Positions 5,438-6,199 of a stretch of DNA of 6,199 bases are shown piece after piece. Source of the DNA: Sphingomonas paucimobilis (GTDB lineage Bacteria > Pseudomonadota > Alphaproteobacteria > Sphingomonadales > Sphingomonadaceae); assembly GCA_945860425.1 (NCBI GenBank), contig CAMAQU010000106.1:1-6199 (forward strand), read 5' to 3'. The translations under genes and the position numbers were made by a program. The stretch's first letter is position 1. Each line of letters begins with the position of its first letter. Under the pieces are notes generated by a model. The model was not told the DNA's origin, did no database searches, and saw only the letters and a program-made list of their open reading frames with translations.

Positions 5438-6199
5438 TGTATAAATATGACCAATATGATCAGGCGATTGTGGATGCCCGCGTCGCTGAATTTGGCGATC
5501 AGGTGCGCCGCCGCTTGGCCGGTGACATGACCGAAGATCAGTTCAAGCCGCTGCGCCTGATGAACGGCCTCTACCTGCAATTGCACGCCTATATGCTGCG
5601 CGTTGCCATTCCCTATGGCACGCTCGACAGCCGTCAGATGCGGATGCTCGCGCACATCGCGCGCAAATATGACCGCGACTATGGCCATTTCACCACGCGC
5701 CAGAATATCCAGTATAACTGGATCAAGCTGGAAGATTCCCCCGCCATCCTCGCCGATCTGGCGACAGTTGAAATGCACGCCATCCAGACATCGGGCAATT
5801 GCATCCGCAATATCTCGTCCGATCAATATGCGGGTGCGGCAGCAGATGAAGTCGCTGATCCCCGGCCATGGGCAGAGCTTCTGCGCCAATGGTCCACCTT
5901 CCACCCGGAATTCAGCTATCTACCGCGCAAGTTCAAAATTGCGGTGATCGCATCGGACGAAGACCGGGCAGCGATGAAGCTGCACGATATTGGCATTCAG
6001 CTGGTGGAGCGGGATGGCAAGCTGGGCGCTGCTTTCTATGTCGGCGGGGGCATGGGCCGCACGCCGATGGTCGCGCCGCTGATCAAAGACTTTGTGCCGA
6101 TTGAGGATTATCTCAGCTACACCGAAGCCTGTCTGCGCGTGTACAACCGCTATGGCCGTCGGGATAACATCTACAAGGCACGCATCAAGATCCTCATCC
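5437..6199 (+). CDS. cysI: Siroheme nitrite/sulfite reductase (sulfite reductase hemoprotein-like), N-terminal part
   Basis: An open frame of 254 codons from the ATG at 5437 to the window edge; the C-terminal half is missing. It belongs to the ferredoxin-type nitrite/sulfite reductase family, which reduces sulfite to sulfide (or nitrite to ammonia) by six electrons at a coupled siroheme and 4Fe-4S centre. Candidate siroheme/anion-binding residues are Arg88 in HFTTRQNIQYNW, Arg124 in TSGNCIRNISSD, and Lys165 and Lys167 in LPRKFKIAV, matching in order the Arg, Arg, Lys and Lys that bind substrate in E. coli CysI. The cluster-binding cysteines should lie beyond the window. Sulfite is preferred over nitrite as substrate because of the cobA and DUF2849 neighbours. 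The ATG overlaps the upstream stop (TAATG), and GGTGA 4 bases upstream can serve as ribosome-binding site. Confidence 0.93.
   Translation, partial: MYKYDQYDQAIVDARVAEFGDQVRRRLAGDMTEDQFKPLRLMNGLYLQLHAYMLRVAIPYGTLDSRQMRMLAHIARKYDRDYGHFTTRQNIQYNWIKLEDSPAILADLATVEMHAIQTSGNCIRNISSDQYAGAAADEVADPRPWAELLRQWSTFHPEFSYLPRKFKIAVIASDEDRAAMKLHDIGIQLVERDGKLGAAFYVGGGMGRTPMVAPLIKDFVPIEDYLSYTEACLRVYNRYGRRDNIYKARIKILI

Overview
The window looks like ordinary chromosome from an alphaproteobacterium, most likely a sphingomonad (Sphingomonadaceae or a close relative). This rests on recalled family resemblance of the encoded proteins, moderately GC-rich codon use and the cobA/DUF2849/sulfite reductase gene order, not on a database search. 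I see no tRNA, rRNA, CRISPR array, insertion sequence or phage gene. Almost all of it is coding, and no gene-free stretch exceeds about 140 bases.

Left part (1-1471, minus strand): the first 150 codons of an NAD(P)H-dependent flavin oxidoreductase of the nitronate monooxygenase / 2-nitropropane dioxygenase superfamily run off the left edge. After a 142-base gap holding a perfect 14-bp palindrome comes a complete alpha/beta hydrolase with an intact Ser-Asp-His triad.

Middle part (1480-4305, plus strand): selO, a pseudokinase-fold protein AMPylase, diverges from the hydrolase with only about 8 bases between the two likely start codons. Those start codons form the two ends of a perfect 14-bp palindrome. 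Fifteen bases after selO begins an aldehyde dehydrogenase strongly resembling AstD (succinylglutamate semialdehyde dehydrogenase). No other arginine succinyltransferase pathway gene is visible.

Right part (4374-6199, plus strand): a 68-base gap with two small inverted repeats and a strong AGGAGG ribosome-binding site precedes a sulfur-assimilation operon. It contains cobA-type uroporphyrinogen-III C-methyltransferase (first step towards siroheme), a DUF2849 protein (4-base overlap) and the N-terminal 254 residues of a siroheme nitrite/sulfite reductase (1-base overlap). The first enzyme feeds the cofactor pathway of the third, and the overlapping stop/start codons suggest translational coupling.

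Nothing here is convincing evidence for a wholly new system. The items most worth a second look are the compact, mirror-symmetric start region between the hydrolase and selO, a SelO without the usual C-terminal cysteine, and the leader in front of cobA.
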